This document shows, in pieces, positions 19,260 to 29,195 of a DNA stretch of 64,000 bases (its first letter is position 1; every line of letters begins with the position of its first letter). Both the position numbers and the translations under genes were made by a program. The stretch comes from Rhodanobacter spathiphylli B39 (GTDB lineage Bacteria > Pseudomonadota > Gammaproteobacteria > Xanthomonadales > Rhodanobacteraceae). Under the pieces are notes generated by a model that saw only the letters and a list, made by a program, of their open reading frames with translations, was not told the DNA's origin and searched no databases. Where the stretch lies: positions 62,001-126,000 of the forward strand of contig NZ_AJXT01000003.1 of the NCBI RefSeq assembly GCF_000264295.1, in the 5' to 3' direction.

Positions 19260-20123
19260 CTACGCCAAGAGAATCGGGTCGAGGAAGGTGTGCATGAGTT
19301 CTCCGATCTCTTCGGCGTGGGTTTCCAGCGCGAAATGACCAGTGTCGAGCAGGCGGATTTCGGCATTCGGAAGATCGCGTCGGTAGGCCTGTGCGCCGGC
19401 GGGGATGAAAGCTGGGTCATGCTTTCCCCAAGCAGCCAAGAACGGCGGTTGGTGCTCGCGAAAATAGGCTTGGAACTCAGGGTACATCGCCACGTTGCTG
19501 CGATAGTCCAGGATCAGATCAAGCTGGATCTCGTCCGCGCCCGGGCGGGTCATGTAGGCGATGTCCAGCGTGTAGCCGTCCGGCGAGACGCGTTGCGGAT
19601 CGCTGCCGAGCAGATATTGCCAATCGCGGATCGTCGCGGGCGACAGCGAGTCGCGGCAGGCTTCGCGATGTTCCGGCGTCGGCTCGCGCCAGTAGGTTTG
19701 CCATGGACCCCAGGCATCGCTGAGTCCTTCGAGATAGGCGTTGCCGTTCTGGCTGACGATGGCGGTGACGCGCTCGGGATGCGCCATCGCCAGACGGAAG
19801 CCGGTCGGCGCACCGTAATCGAACACGTATAGCGCATAGCGATCCAGCTTCAGCGCCTCGGTGAAGTCGTCGATGACGCGGGCAAGGTTGTCGAAGGTGT
19901 AATCGAACGCACCGCGTGCGGGTGCCTGCGTGTGGCCGAATCCGGGCAGGTCCGGCGCGATCACGCGATAGTTCCGGGCCAGCAGCGGGATCAGTTCGCG
20001 GAACATGTGGCTGGCGGTGGGAAAGCCATGCAACAGCAGGATCACTGGTGCATCGACGCGGCCGGCTTCGCGGTAGAACACTTCGACGCTGCCGACGGTT
20101 TGAGTGTGATATGCGACGTGCAT
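19260..20123 (-). CDS. Alpha/beta hydrolase (dehalogenase/epoxide hydrolase-like)
   Basis: A 287-residue alpha/beta hydrolase. HGFP lies at 32-35. The nucleophile elbow reads VFDYGAP, giving Asp102 rather than Ser, as in haloalkane dehalogenases and epoxide hydrolases. A DTGHFALE segment near 270 supplies the catalytic His. It is cytoplasmic (no signal peptide). GAGG-type ribosome site 7 nt before the ATG. First gene of the minus-strand set leading to the thiolase, divergent from the DUF417 gene. The substrate is unknown; a C-O or C-halogen bond is plausible by family. Confidence 0.87.
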   Translation of the reverse strand: MHVAYHTQTVGSVEVFYREAGRVDAPVILLLHGFPTASHMFRELIPLLARNYRVIAPDLPGFGHTQAPARGAFDYTFDNLARVIDDFTEALKLDRYALYVFDYGAPTGFRLAMAHPERVTAIVSQNGNAYLEGLSDAWGPWQTYWREPTPEHREACRDSLSPATIRDWQYLLGSDPQRVSPDGYTLDIAYMTRPGADEIQLDLILDYRSNVAMYPEFQAYFREHQPPFLAAWGKHDPAFIPAGAQAYRRDLPNAEIRLLDTGHFALETHAEEIGELMHTFLDPILLA

Positions 20124-20635
20124 GGTCGAACCTCGAATGACCCGGCCAAAAGTGAACAGTCACAAAGACGGCGGGATGGGTTGATGTGCGCCGGAGGTGC
20201 TTCGGCGGGAACGTCGACTGACGACCTCCCACAGAATCCGTGGCGATCCTGCTCGCAGGCACCTCCGCTTTCCCCTGTGAGGCTATGGCAGGTTCGCTGT
20301 CATTTCCATTACACCAACGAGTAGGTTTCCCTAGCCATTTCAGGTGATCGCGAGCGCAATTCCTGTTGCTAGCATTTGCCACGCCGATTTCGCCCGCCAT
20401 GTTGCGAGAACCCCGATGCCCACTGGCATGACGCGCCCGCGGGGCGGTACCGGGGTTGCCGGGCATATGGGTTTGGTGAGCGAGCAGCGCCGCTGGATGG
20501 ACTCACATCAGCGTGGTCATGAAGTGCATGAGTTCCGCATCTCGCACCGAGAAAGGCGATGAACACCGAACCAGGCACAGCCATCGCAACGCGCCTTAGC
20601 GGACGCAACACCCCCTTCTTTCGAGGAAATCACCC
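20124..20635. other. Divergent intergenic region
   Basis: 512 bp between the hydrolase (minus) and DUF417 (plus) genes; it should contain both promoters. Near 20316-20335 the minus strand reads AAACCTACTCGTTGG, loosely similar to the promoter-proximal motif found upstream of the AhpD-like and Gfo/Idh genes. Otherwise nothing recognisable. Confidence 0.45.
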
Positions 20636-21232
20636 ATGAACAGCAAACTGCAAACACTGCTCGGCACATTTTCGCGCACCGAGAGAGTGGGTCTTGCGCT
20701 CATGAGGTTCGCGATCGCCTTGGTCTTCTTCTGGATCGGCGGCCTCAAGTTTGCGCCGTACGAGGCGGACAGCATCACTCCGTTCGTCGCGAACAGCCCC
20801 GTAATGTCGTTCTTGTATGCCCACCCGGAAGCGTACAAGGTGCACCTCACCCACGAAGGCGAACTTGTTCCGGCAAAGCGTGAATGGCAGAACAGTAACC
20901 ATACCTACCGCGTCTCGCATGGACTTGGCGTGGTGGAAATACTCATCGGTCTTCTGGTGCTCTCGTTTCCGCTGTCAAAACGCCTTGGACTGGTGGGTGC
21001 CATTCTGGCGTTCGTGACAACGCTGGTGACGTTGTCCTTTCTTTTCACTACGCCGGAAGCCTGGGTAGCCGCCCTGGGCGATGCTCAGCACGGATTTCCG
21101 TATTTATCGGGCGCAGGAAGGCTGGTTCTGAAAGACAGCATGATGCTTGCCGGTGCATGGATCATCGGCGTGGACGCAGCAAGACGGATTGTTGCTGAAG
21201 GTGCCAGCGAGTCTGTGCGCCGCTGGATCTAG
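20636..21232 (+). CDS. DUF417 (YkgB/RclC-like) inner-membrane protein
   Basis: A 198-residue membrane protein with about four transmembrane segments (around 25-40, 98-115, 120-140, 165-182). Family blocks include RFAIALVFFWIGGLKFAPYEA, where F.WIG..KF..YEA is diagnostic of DUF417, and SHGLGVVEILIG. E. coli RclC, a member, belongs to a reactive-chlorine resistance operon under an AraC regulator. No RclR-like gene is adjacent here. The operon continues with an NTF2-like protein and an SDR, consistent with oxidative or electrophile stress, which is an inference. Confidence 0.88.
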   Translation: MNSKLQTLLGTFSRTERVGLALMRFAIALVFFWIGGLKFAPYEADSITPFVANSPVMSFLYAHPEAYKVHLTHEGELVPAKREWQNSNHTYRVSHGLGVVEILIGLLVLSFPLSKRLGLVGAILAFVTTLVTLSFLFTTPEAWVAALGDAQHGFPYLSGAGRLVLKDSMMLAGAWIIGVDAARRIVAEGASESVRRWI

Positions 21233-21388
21233 GGCGCTCGTGGTTGCAGTGCATGATTTCCTGCCCGCACCGTCAACGCATGCGGCGGTGGTGCGATTGA
21301 GCGGCGATCAAAGTGAAGTGGCGTATCTATCTTCAAGTTCGAAGGTGGATATTTCCGCACAGCAATTCTTTACGTAGGAGTCGCGCTC

Positions 21389-21715
21389 TTGGCTATATCA
21401 CTACCCCATGTGATTGCGGTCTTTTTCCAGGTCAGCAATGGTCTGGAAACGGCGAGTCTCGCCGACTGCTTCATGCAGGACGCCACCGTGCTTGACGAAG
21501 GCGAAATGCATCAAGGTCACGAAGCCATCCAGTTGTGGCAAAGGGAGGCGCAACGCAAGTATCAATACAGCGTTGACCCTTCAAGCGTATCGCGGCAAGG
21601 CGATTGCGTGACGGTCAGTGCAGCGGTTGTCGGAAATTTTCCAGGCAGTCCGGTTCAACTCGATCATGTGTTCAATCTGGTCGGTGACAAAATTCAGTCG
21701 CTGGAGATCGGCTGA
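21389..21715 (+). CDS. NTF2-like/SnoaL-like small protein
   Basis: A 108-residue NTF2-fold protein using a TTG start, supported by AGGAG 8 nt upstream (21376-21380). The pattern F.....LAD.F..DATV.DEGE.H.G..AI..W matches the nuclear transport factor 2 family found beside SDR genes. Its stop overlaps the SDR start by one base (TGATG), implying coupled translation. No catalytic residues can be assigned. Confidence 0.8.
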   Translation: MAISLPHVIAVFFQVSNGLETASLADCFMQDATVLDEGEMHQGHEAIQLWQREAQRKYQYSVDPSSVSRQGDCVTVSAAVVGNFPGSPVQLDHVFNLVGDKIQSLEIG

Positions 21716-22494
21716 TGTCCATGAACATGGAACTGGAAGGAAAGCGCGTGCTGGTGACTGCTGGCACCAAGGGAGTCGGAAAGGCTGTCGTCGACCTGTT
21801 CTGCGAGCTTGGTGCCAAGGTGCTCGCGACGGCGCGCGAGCGACCGGCCAAAGCGTCAGCCGACATCTTCGTCGCTGCCGACCTGACCACCAGTGAAGGC
21901 TGCGATGCAGTGGTTGCGGGCGTCATGAACCATCTCGGCGGTGTGGACGTCATTGTCCATGTTCTGGGCGGTTCGTCGGCACCTGCTGGGGGATTCGCCG
22001 CATTGGGCGAAGAGGAATGGCGACGGGAATTGAACCTCAACCTGTTCCCGGCCGTGCGCCTTGATCGCGCCTTGTTGCCAGGGATGCTGGCTCGGCAGGA
22101 AGGCGTCATCATCCATGTCACCTCGATCCAGCGCGAGCTTCCTCTGCCGGAATCGACCACGGCCTATGCTGCGGCCAAGGCGGCGCTCTCGACATACAGC
22201 AAGAGCCTGTCGAAGGAAGTCACCCCCAAAGGCATTCGTGTTGTGCGGGTAGCGCCCGGGTGGATTGAAACGGAAGCGTCTGTCGCACTCGCCGAGCGGC
22301 TTGCTCTGCAAGCCAATACTGATTACGAAGGCGGCAAACGGATCATCATGGATTCACTTGGCGGCATTCCGCTGGGGCGGCCGTCAAAGCCAGTGGAGGT
22401 GGCAAACCTCATCGCATTCCTGGCGTCGCCGCGTGCCGCGGCGATCACTGGTACGGAATACGTGATTGATGGCGGGACTATTCCCACTGTCTAG
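21715..22494 (+). CDS. Short-chain dehydrogenase/reductase
   Basis: A 259-residue classical SDR. The Rossmann motif is [10 protein letters not shown] (15-24), and the catalytic Ser137, Tyr151 and Lys155 lie in VTSIQ and YAAAK. The C-terminal block [22 protein letters not shown] is typical of the fabG-like branch. NAD(P)-dependent alcohol/ketone interconversion is expected; the substrate is unknown. It is translationally coupled to the NTF2-like gene and transcribed with DUF417. Confidence 0.9.
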   Translation: MSMNMELEGKRVLVTAGTKGVGKAVVDLFCELGAKVLATARERPAKASADIFVAADLTTSEGCDAVVAGVMNHLGGVDVIVHVLGGSSAPAGGFAALGEEEWRRELNLNLFPAVRLDRALLPGMLARQEGVIIHVTSIQRELPLPESTTAYAAAKAALSTYSKSLSKEVTPKGIRVVRVAPGWIETEASVALAERLALQANTDYEGGKRIIMDSLGGIPLGRPSKPVEVANLIAFLASPRAAAITGTEYVIDGGTIPTV

Positions 22495-23002
22495 CGCGGC
22501 AATGGAAGCAGCGGAAGATTTGGTGACGGTCGAGAACATCACCGCTGCGTGCAAGGCGTACGACGGTGCAAGGACACTAGCTACGGATCTCAAAAACGAT
22601 ATTCGCCTGATTGGGGATACCGCCGCTCGCGCCGGGGGATGTCGATGTCACGACGACTTTGGACAGGCGGAGTTCCCTCCTTGACGAGTCGGGTTGGAGA
22701 TCACCGATGAACTGAGGCGAGATGTCCAGATGGGCACCCGCTGGTGCAGCATGCGTGCGAGCGTCGAAAATGCTTCCCCTCGGATGAATTGAATCGAGTC
22801 GGCACATTTTTCGGCGCTTTCCCAATCAAGTTCCTTGACGGCTATCGAGCCCCTGCCGATCCCTGCGAATAGAAAGCGTCGGTGATGTTCCACTCGGATT
22901 CTTGAAGCGATGCTTGAATCGCAAAAGTACCGCAGAAAACTGAAAGAGTCGATTCGGCAACACTGATTAACGTCTGCGCACCAAGGAATCGGGAGCAGAC
23001 CA
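22495..23002. other. Intergenic region upstream of TonB receptor
   Basis: 508 bp with no supportable gene. It was inspected for a cobalamin riboswitch because the downstream receptor is BtuB-like. No convincing B12 box or conserved stem core was found. A degenerate minus-strand frame (about 22650-22950) looks like decayed coding sequence but cannot be assigned. Confidence 0.45.
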
Positions 23003-25072
23003 ATGATCGCGACGCGCTTCAAGACGACCGGCTGTCTCTCGCCATGCGGGCCGAGCTCCATAATTGTGCCGGCGCTGTGTCTCGCCATTCTCGTGGCGAT
23101 TGGGTTGTGCGCCAAGTCGGCGTGGGCTGGGGAAAACGAGGGCGTAGTTGGAAGCACAACCGCTACAACGCTGGATGTGGTGAATGTTGTCGGACACCTC
23201 GAAGAAATTCAGCCCCAAGAATTGGCTCAATACGGCGTCAAGGTCGATGTGATCACCAGCGAACAGATCCAGGATGGTGGCTATCAGGATGTCGCCAGCG
23301 TGCTTCAGGCGCTGGCACCTGGCTTGTATGTCGCATCGAAGAATGGCCCGTTTGATTATGTCACTGTTTCGCTGCAGGGCTCGCGCACGGAAGACGTGCT
23401 CTGGTTGCTGGACGGGGTGCGCCTCAACAACCGCCTGTATGCAGGAACCACACCGTTGGACACGCTTCCAGCGAGCATGGTCGAACGCATCGAGATACTC
23501 AATGGAGGCCAGTCTCTTATCTATGGAACTCAGGCCGTCGCCGGCGCGATCAATATTGTCACCAGGAGCTATTCGGAAATCACGCAAGGTGCCGTGACCC
23601 TGGGTTCCGACAGCCATGGCGGTCGACATTTTGATTCCTGGTTAAGCGGGTCCGTCGGCAAGCAGCAATTCGTGTTGTTCGGCTCCAGCGACAAATCTGA
23701 TGGCTACCACGCATTCCGGGAACAGGACTATCAGCCCAGCAACACGGATCGCGACCGCGGCTACGATGTGCAGACGTTAGGCATCAAGTACGGGTACCGG
23801 TTCAGCGACTTGTTGCGCCTTGACCTGACCTATCAGCATACCGATGCGGATCTCGACTATGCCCAACCATACTTGGTGGCCAGAGACCAGAATGATCGCA
23901 AGGAAAACATCCTGACTGCCAAACTCGACTACGACGTCAATGAATGGTTGTCGCTCTACGCCAAGGCCTACGCGCACCGTTGGGATACCCGCTACGACAC
24001 CTACTACAACAGTCTTTCTGACCCCGGAACGATAGATGTCCTGTACGACAACGCGTTCTGGGGCTACAAGGATCGCGGCGTCAATATTTTCGCCCGGTTG
24101 AGAGTCCAGAGTGGCGTGGAATACAACGTCGGTTTCGATCAGCAAAGCTATGGCGGTCGCGACGAAGTGTTGGTCATAGGCCAGCACAACGAGCATGCCG
24201 GTGCCGTGTTCGCGCAGGCGCGTACCACGGACGACATGTCCACCCGATTCAAGCTGTCTGCCGGCGTACGCTACAACCACCCGGGCGATGGCCGCAGTGC
24301 ACTGGTCTGGAATGTCGGTAGCGCGTTGGACATCAACCAGTCGTTGTATATACGTGGAACGGTCGGCACTGCATTTCGTCTGCCCACGGCTGAAGAACTG
24401 TATGCCGACGATCCGCAGGACGAGCGCGGCAACCTCGACCTCAAGCCTGAGCGCAGTTCCAGCGTCAACCTTTCGATTGGCGGAAAGCTTCCCGGCACAG
24501 GTGGCATGCACTGGGAACTGACCGGGTTCCATCGTCGCATCAATGATCTCATCGACTATGCGGCCTACGACGAGACGACAGGCCAAGATGTATTCGGCAA
24601 TATTCCCGGCATTGTTACTGTCAGAGGTGGGGAAGCTGATTTGAGCGCATCGTTCGGCGCGGCGATTTCTGCAAGCCTTGACTACACCATCAACCACTCC
24701 CGAGCCTCGGGTAGCTCGCGGCAGATAGCGGACATCCCGGTGCAGCAGGGCAAGTTGCAGCTGGACTGGCATCCGACGGCGTTGCCTGTCGGTGCGACCC
24801 TCAGTGTCAACCACGCGGGCGATCTTTACACCTCCGACAGCTTCTATTCCGGACGCAAACGGTATGGCAACTACACCGTAGCCGACTTTTCTGCGCGCGT
24901 GTTCCTGGATCATGACCGCCGCAGCCGCGTTGATTTTCACGTCTACAACCTGTTCGACCGCCGCTACGCCACCAGCCTGAAGCGAGGTCAGGCGGACGCC
25001 GGCGGTTACTACACATACTGGAATCTCGGCTTGCCGCGCACGCTCAACGTGACCTACAGCTACGCGTTCTAA
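23003..25072 (+). CDS. TonB-dependent receptor (BtuB/siderophore-like)
   Basis: A 689-residue TonB-dependent receptor. The signal peptide is about 1-42, ending KSAWAG. A TonB-box-like TTLDVVNVVG follows. The plug has VDVITSEQIQDGGYQDVASVLQ, then RGS-type SLQGSRTEDVLWLLDGVRLNNR and IYGTQAVAGAINIVTR. The barrel ends VTYSYAF with terminal Phe. The length (about 690) fits BtuB-like or catecholate/vibriobactin receptors. A PepSY membrane protein follows 28 bp later, a frequent partner in ferric-siderophore uptake and reduction, so iron is the better guess over B12. No Fur box was confirmed. Confidence 0.92.
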   Translation: MIATRFKTTGCLSPCGPSSIIVPALCLAILVAIGLCAKSAWAGENEGVVGSTTATTLDVVNVVGHLEEIQPQELAQYGVKVDVITSEQIQDGGYQDVASVLQALAPGLYVASKNGPFDYVTVSLQGSRTEDVLWLLDGVRLNNRLYAGTTPLDTLPASMVERIEILNGGQSLIYGTQAVAGAINIVTRSYSEITQGAVTLGSDSHGGRHFDSWLSGSVGKQQFVLFGSSDKSDGYHAFREQDYQPSNTDRDRGYDVQTLGIKYGYRFSDLLRLDLTYQHTDADLDYAQPYLVARDQNDRKENILTAKLDYDVNEWLSLYAKAYAHRWDTRYDTYYNSLSDPGTIDVLYDNAFWGYKDRGVNIFARLRVQSGVEYNVGFDQQSYGGRDEVLVIGQHNEHAGAVFAQARTTDDMSTRFKLSAGVRYNHPGDGRSALVWNVGSALDINQSLYIRGTVGTAFRLPTAEELYADDPQDERGNLDLKPERSSSVNLSIGGKLPGTGGMHWELTGFHRRINDLIDYAAYDETTGQDVFGNIPGIVTVRGGEADLSASFGAAISASLDYTINHSRASGSSRQIADIPVQQGKLQLDWHPTALPVGATLSVNHAGDLYTSDSFYSGRKRYGNYTVADFSARVFLDHDRRSRVDFHVYNLFDRRYATSLKRGQADAGGYYTYWNLGLPRTLNVTYSYAF

Positions 25073-25100
25073 GCAGCATGGCGACGATGGGACAAAACGC

Positions 25101-26540
25101 GTGAAGTGGCCGGGCATCCGCGTCCTCTATCTTGCCCATCGCTGGATCGGCATCGGTACCTGTCTGCTTTTTGTGCTCTGGTTCGTTTCCGGGCTGGTGA
25201 TGATGTACGTGCCGTATCCGTCCTTGTCGCCACGAGTACGGTTGAGCCACCTGTCGCCTATTGTCTGGAGCCGGATCCACATTGGCCCGGATCGCGCGTT
25301 GGCGATTGCTGGCGCACGTAGTTATCCCTCCGACTTTCACTTGGAAATGCTGGGTAATGTACCCGTCTACCGGTTGCAGGTTGCAGGAGACACGGTGACC
25401 ATCGATGCCGGTGATGGAGGTCGGATCACCACCGTTGATATTGCCAGTGCATTGAAAATTGCCGGATGCTGGTCGCATGCAAATGTGCCAACGCTGGCCG
25501 GAACGATTGTGCGTGACCAGTGGACGGTGGCCGACGGCTACAACGAGACGAGACCCTTCTACCGGATCCTGCTCAATGACGCAGAAGGCACCCAGATCTA
25601 CGTCTCGGCGCGCAACGGCGAGGTGGTTCTGCAGACCACGCGCAGGCAGCGTCTTTGGAACTGGGTGGGGTCGGTACCGCATTGGATCTATTTCACTGCC
25701 TTGCGACGCGATGCCTCGTGGTGGCGGCAGGTGGTTCTGTGGGTTTCGGGTACTGGTATTATCGGTGCCGTTGTGGGTTTCTGGATCGGCGTGCTGCGCT
25801 TGCGCTTTCGCAAACCCTATCGCGGAAAGAACCGCACGCCCTACACGGACTGGAAGCGCTGGCACCATATCGCCGGGCTGCTGGGGGGCATCTTCCTGTG
25901 CACGTGGATGATCAGCGGTTGGCTTTCGGTGAATCCGATGGGCTGGCTGACGGGCAACGGCGGGACGACCGTTCCGATGGCGCGCCATGGAAAACATCAG
26001 GAGCCTTCCATAACGAGGATCATTCCGGCGGCAGCGACAGGTGCGACAGGTGTGACAGAAGTCGGCTTCGTCTGGCGGGGCGACAAGGCCATGCTGGTGC
26101 TGGAAAGCGGCTTGGGCAATCGCCAGCTGGTTGACGCTCACACCGGGCAAACGGTTCATCTGCAGGTGAGAGATATCATTGCTGACGCACGTCGTCTGTT
26201 GCCTGGTTCGGCATTGATTGCACTCGCGCGACTGGATCACGAGGATGATTACTGGTACTCGCACCATGTGCCACGTCACCTTCCGGTGCTGCGTGCCCAG
26301 TTTGCCGACGCTGCGCATACCTGGTTGTATCTCGATCCCCAAACCGGCAAGGTTCTGCTCCGCCTGGAGCAGGCGGACCGAAATTATCGCTGGTGGTTCT
26401 CTGCACTGCACACGCTGGACTTTCCCTTGCTGTTTCGGCATCGCCCGGCATGGGATCTGGTGATGTGGCTGATGATGCTGACGGGGTTGACCATATCCGC
26501 CAGTGGCTGCGTCATCGGCTGGCGCCGGTTGCGGCAATAA
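25101..26540 (+). CDS. PepSY-associated transmembrane protein
   Basis: A 479-residue inner-membrane protein starting at GTG. The N-terminal LAHRWIGIGTCLLFVLWFVSGLVMMY is the classic PepSY_TM helix with a conserved His; further TM segments lie near 215-235, 255-275 and 450-470. Soluble PepSY-like blocks lie between them. The HRW/HH (WHHIAG) histidines suggest heme binding, as proposed for siderophore-linked reductases of this family. It sits 28 bp after the TonB receptor, so co-transcription is likely. Role in ferric-siderophore reduction is inference. Confidence 0.86.
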   Translation: MKWPGIRVLYLAHRWIGIGTCLLFVLWFVSGLVMMYVPYPSLSPRVRLSHLSPIVWSRIHIGPDRALAIAGARSYPSDFHLEMLGNVPVYRLQVAGDTVTIDAGDGGRITTVDIASALKIAGCWSHANVPTLAGTIVRDQWTVADGYNETRPFYRILLNDAEGTQIYVSARNGEVVLQTTRRQRLWNWVGSVPHWIYFTALRRDASWWRQVVLWVSGTGIIGAVVGFWIGVLRLRFRKPYRGKNRTPYTDWKRWHHIAGLLGGIFLCTWMISGWLSVNPMGWLTGNGGTTVPMARHGKHQEPSITRIIPAAATGATGVTEVGFVWRGDKAMLVLESGLGNRQLVDAHTGQTVHLQVRDIIADARRLLPGSALIALARLDHEDDYWYSHHVPRHLPVLRAQFADAAHTWLYLDPQTGKVLLRLEQADRNYRWWFSALHTLDFPLLFRHRPAWDLVMWLMMLTGLTISASGCVIGWRRLRQ

Positions 26541-26925
26541 GATTTGGTCGGGTGCCACTGTCTCAGGACACCGAATCAGAATTGAGCTCAGGATGATTGA
26601 ACTCGACACATTCCGAGCCAGTCCATCATGGCGAGCTTGTTCGCCGCGGAAGGCTCGACAAGTGAGATGTGCAACAAGTCGGCGACACCGCTTGGCCGAC
26701 AGCATTACTGCAATGAAGCTCGCAGCAGCGTCGAGGAAGCTTGCGCTGGCGGACATGCCATATCACGGTGCGATGCGCTTGCCCAAGCGAGCTGTTCTCT
26801 GGCGATGTTCACCGGTGATTGGTCAATGGGCGAAGGCGCTGCCGCCGAATTGGAAAATGAGGCGACCAACCATTCGCTTGATCCCTGGAAAGTCCTTGTA
26901 CAGTGTTGGAAAGCTGCGCTGCTCG
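26541..26925. other. Intergenic region between convergent genes
   Basis: 385 bp between the PepSY gene (plus) and an AraC gene (minus), which converge. No supportable gene and no clear terminator with a U tract was seen. Confidence 0.45.
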
Positions 26926-27627
26926 TCAGGCGCGGCGCGTTTGATCCTTGATCTGGCCTGGTTCAGTCGAAGAGCTCGCAAAGGCTCGACGCCATGCGCT
27001 TGGACTGATACCGACCGTCCGCGTGAACACTCGGGTGAAGTGACTTTGCACGCCAAAACCACAGGACTGCGCAATCTGCACAAGCAGTGCGCGGGTGTTG
27101 ATCAGCAACCATTTGGCGTGTTCTATCCGGCGTTCCATCACCCAATGGTGCGGAGGCAGTCCAGTGGATTGTTTGAACGCTCTGGAAAAATGAGGTGGGG
27201 AAATACGGCATGCCTCCGCGACCTCTGCCACAGGAGCCGGAGCTTCGAGCTTTAACCCAAGCAAAGCCTTGGCCTTCCGCAGCTGCCACGACGCCAGGCG
27301 GCCGGAATGGATGGTGTGCGCAGGGCGCTCTTGAGTCCGTGATGAATGGATGTACTCCTGAAGTGCAAGTTCGATATGGCGCACAAAGCACTCGGTATAG
27401 GCTCCGTTGCCTGTCATTGCACTGCGAATAATTTCGCTGAGTACGCGCAACAGGTCGTCGTGAGGATCGGCATTTGCGGTACCGGCAAGGTTGGCCGGGC
27501 GCGGTGAGTGGAAAATTTCCAACACGGTCGGCATCTCGCTGCAAGACTGCCCGTCTTCGATGCTTCCCGATCCATGCATGGTGCCTGCCCCGCCAAACGA
27601 ATCCGACAGACAAATGCTCGCTTTCAT
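26926..27627 (-). CDS. AraC-family transcriptional regulator
   Basis: A 233-residue AraC/XylS regulator. The C-terminal two-HTH domain (about 126-225) includes ISPPHFSRAFKQSTGLPPHHW and IAQSCGFGVQSHFTRVF followed by GISPSAWRR. The N-terminal 110 residues lack an obvious cupin sensor. The start with AAGGAG upstream is chosen over an in-frame codon 27 residues earlier. It is transcribed divergently from a second AraC gene, and the shared intergenic region contains repeated GGCGACTA half-sites. Likely target: the neighbouring AraC gene and/or the nitrile-hydratase-like operon. Confidence 0.88.
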   Translation of the reverse strand: MKASICLSDSFGGAGTMHGSGSIEDGQSCSEMPTVLEIFHSPRPANLAGTANADPHDDLLRVLSEIIRSAMTGNGAYTECFVRHIELALQEYIHSSRTQERPAHTIHSGRLASWQLRKAKALLGLKLEAPAPVAEVAEACRISPPHFSRAFKQSTGLPPHHWVMERRIEHAKWLLINTRALLVQIAQSCGFGVQSHFTRVFTRTVGISPSAWRRAFASSSTEPGQIKDQTRRA

Positions 27628-28076
27628 GAGGTACTCCTTGATGCGGCAGATCAGGCAATGAATGGAGACTGCTTGGCCATAGGACGCGCGGGTGCCGTGA
27701 TGAACCAACTCCGAGGGGCGTGAAGCAATGACTTGGGACGCTTGGTCCCTGATCCAGGATGATCAAACGATCAGTGGCGCGTACGCCGCATCATGTGTCA
27801 GCTTGGTCTCCCCATTCCGATCGATCTCGATGCTATTGGCTGAAGCATGGAAGCACATCCCTAAAAGCGGGAGAGCGGCGACTACCGCTTTCGGGTAACG
27901 CCGCTCGGTCGCTCCCATTTAGGGTTAGTCGCCACTACACCCATCCCGTGATTTCACTTTGGACGCGCCGAAATAGAATCCAGGCTGCAGGCGGAAGCGC
28001 CGCCGTGAACTGTCGCGGCGACTACCCATGGGGAAGCCAGCGTCAAGTTTTGGATGAAAAGTCCGGGAGAGAGAAC
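27628..28076. promoter_or_regulatory. Divergent AraC-AraC control region with repeated half-sites
   Basis: 449 bp between two divergent AraC genes. The sequence GGCGACTACC occurs at 27877-27886 and again at 28017-28026; an inverted copy TAGTCGCC lies at 27926-27933. Three copies of one half-site in a region controlling two AraC regulators are good operator candidates. No strong sigma-70 box was identified, which fits activator-dependent promoters. Confidence 0.45.
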
Positions 28077-28919
28077 GTGAGTGTCGTCGAAATGTCGCAG
28101 CTTCATCGTGCGTCACGACCAGCACATGAATCAACGGCTGGGCGATTCACTTCCGATAGTCTGCGGGAGATTCCAGCCGGTGACGCGCAGCGGTTCCACA
28201 GGTTCTGGCAATCATCCCGGGATGGTCACCACGTCCGTATAACGCCCTGTGGCAAGAGCGTGGTAGTCGGTTACAGAAGCTCGCGATCAACCTCGTTCGT
28301 TTACGTGAAGTCACAGGAAGTCGACGGCGACAGCGTTGCCTGGTCGGCCGCACGCGGCGGCGCGGCGTTCGCGAAGCCTGTTCAGGACATCGATGCCTTC
28401 GCAGCCCTCAGCTGGATTCTCTCCAGAAGCTTGGCGGCTGCACGAATGACAGATGAGATTTTCATACAACACGTGGCCATCGCGCTTTGCGAAGTTGCGG
28501 AGCAACGGCAGCTGAGCGTGAGTGCGTCAAGACAGAGCGATCGGAGCGGGCTGACGTTGTGGCAAGAGCGGCGCGCCAAACAGCTCATCGAGTCCTCGCT
28601 TCAAAAGCCTGCTTCGGTCGCCGACATGGCGACTGCATGCGGCCTGTCCGTCGCTCACTTCAGGCGTGCCTTCAAACTGACGACTGGCGTACCCCCACAT
28701 CGTTGGCTCCAGGACAGACGCGTTGCGCGAGCCAAGGATTTGCTGAAGGACGGCATGCTGCCACTTATTGAAATCGCTGACCGGTGTGGATTTGGCGATC
28801 AAAGCCATTTCACGAGCGTGTTTAAGAAGCATGTCGGCCGGAGCCCGGGGAGCTGGCGTCGGGCAAGTTGCGCGCTGGGAAATCGAGAGACCCAAGCGGA
28901 TTTTACACCGCGCTTCTGA
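28077..28919 (+). CDS. AraC-family transcriptional regulator
   Basis: A 280-residue AraC/XylS regulator. The DNA-binding domain occupies the last 110 residues: CGLSVAHFRRAFKLTTGVPPHRW and IADRCGFGDQSHFTSVFKKHVG. The start is the GTG after GGGAGAGAG. The frame is open a further 106 codons upstream, but that stretch overlaps the putative operators and reads as non-coding. It precedes the six-gene nitrile-hydratase/thiocyanate-hydrolase-like operon by 276 bp in the same orientation and is the best candidate for its activator. Confidence 0.82.
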   Translation: MSVVEMSQLHRASRPAHESTAGRFTSDSLREIPAGDAQRFHRFWQSSRDGHHVRITPCGKSVVVGYRSSRSTSFVYVKSQEVDGDSVAWSAARGGAAFAKPVQDIDAFAALSWILSRSLAAARMTDEIFIQHVAIALCEVAEQRQLSVSASRQSDRSGLTLWQERRAKQLIESSLQKPASVADMATACGLSVAHFRRAFKLTTGVPPHRWLQDRRVARAKDLLKDGMLPLIEIADRCGFGDQSHFTSVFKKHVGRSPGSWRRASCALGNRETQADFTPRF

Positions 28920-29195
28920 GCTCGTAGCCGCGTCACGCGCAGTTGCACATCCTGCGTGCGGTGACGCCCGATGCATACACAGCTTGCTGGTTTGGTTATC
29001 CGGCACAAGATGTTCATTGAAGTCAATCCTGCGCGTTTCAAGAAAGATCACAGTCCGTTCGGGTGCGAGCATCCTGCATGAAGAGGCGGCCGATCATTTG
29101 CGGCAGCCCTCCACCACTACCCCACGCGTGCGGAACGCTCGACGCTTTTGCCGCGCTTGGAACGGTGCAAGTCGGTCCTTAAAGGTGCATCACTC

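Noticed and set aside
22495-23002. Cobalamin riboswitch upstream of the BtuB-like receptor
   Set aside because: No B12 box or conserved core could be matched by eye, and the PepSY partner favours iron. A covariance-model search (RF00174) would decide.
22648-23157. A 169-codon minus-strand frame across the receptor start
   Set aside because: Overlaps the signal peptide coding region of a clear gene and has no ribosome site or recognisable domain; at most decayed sequence.
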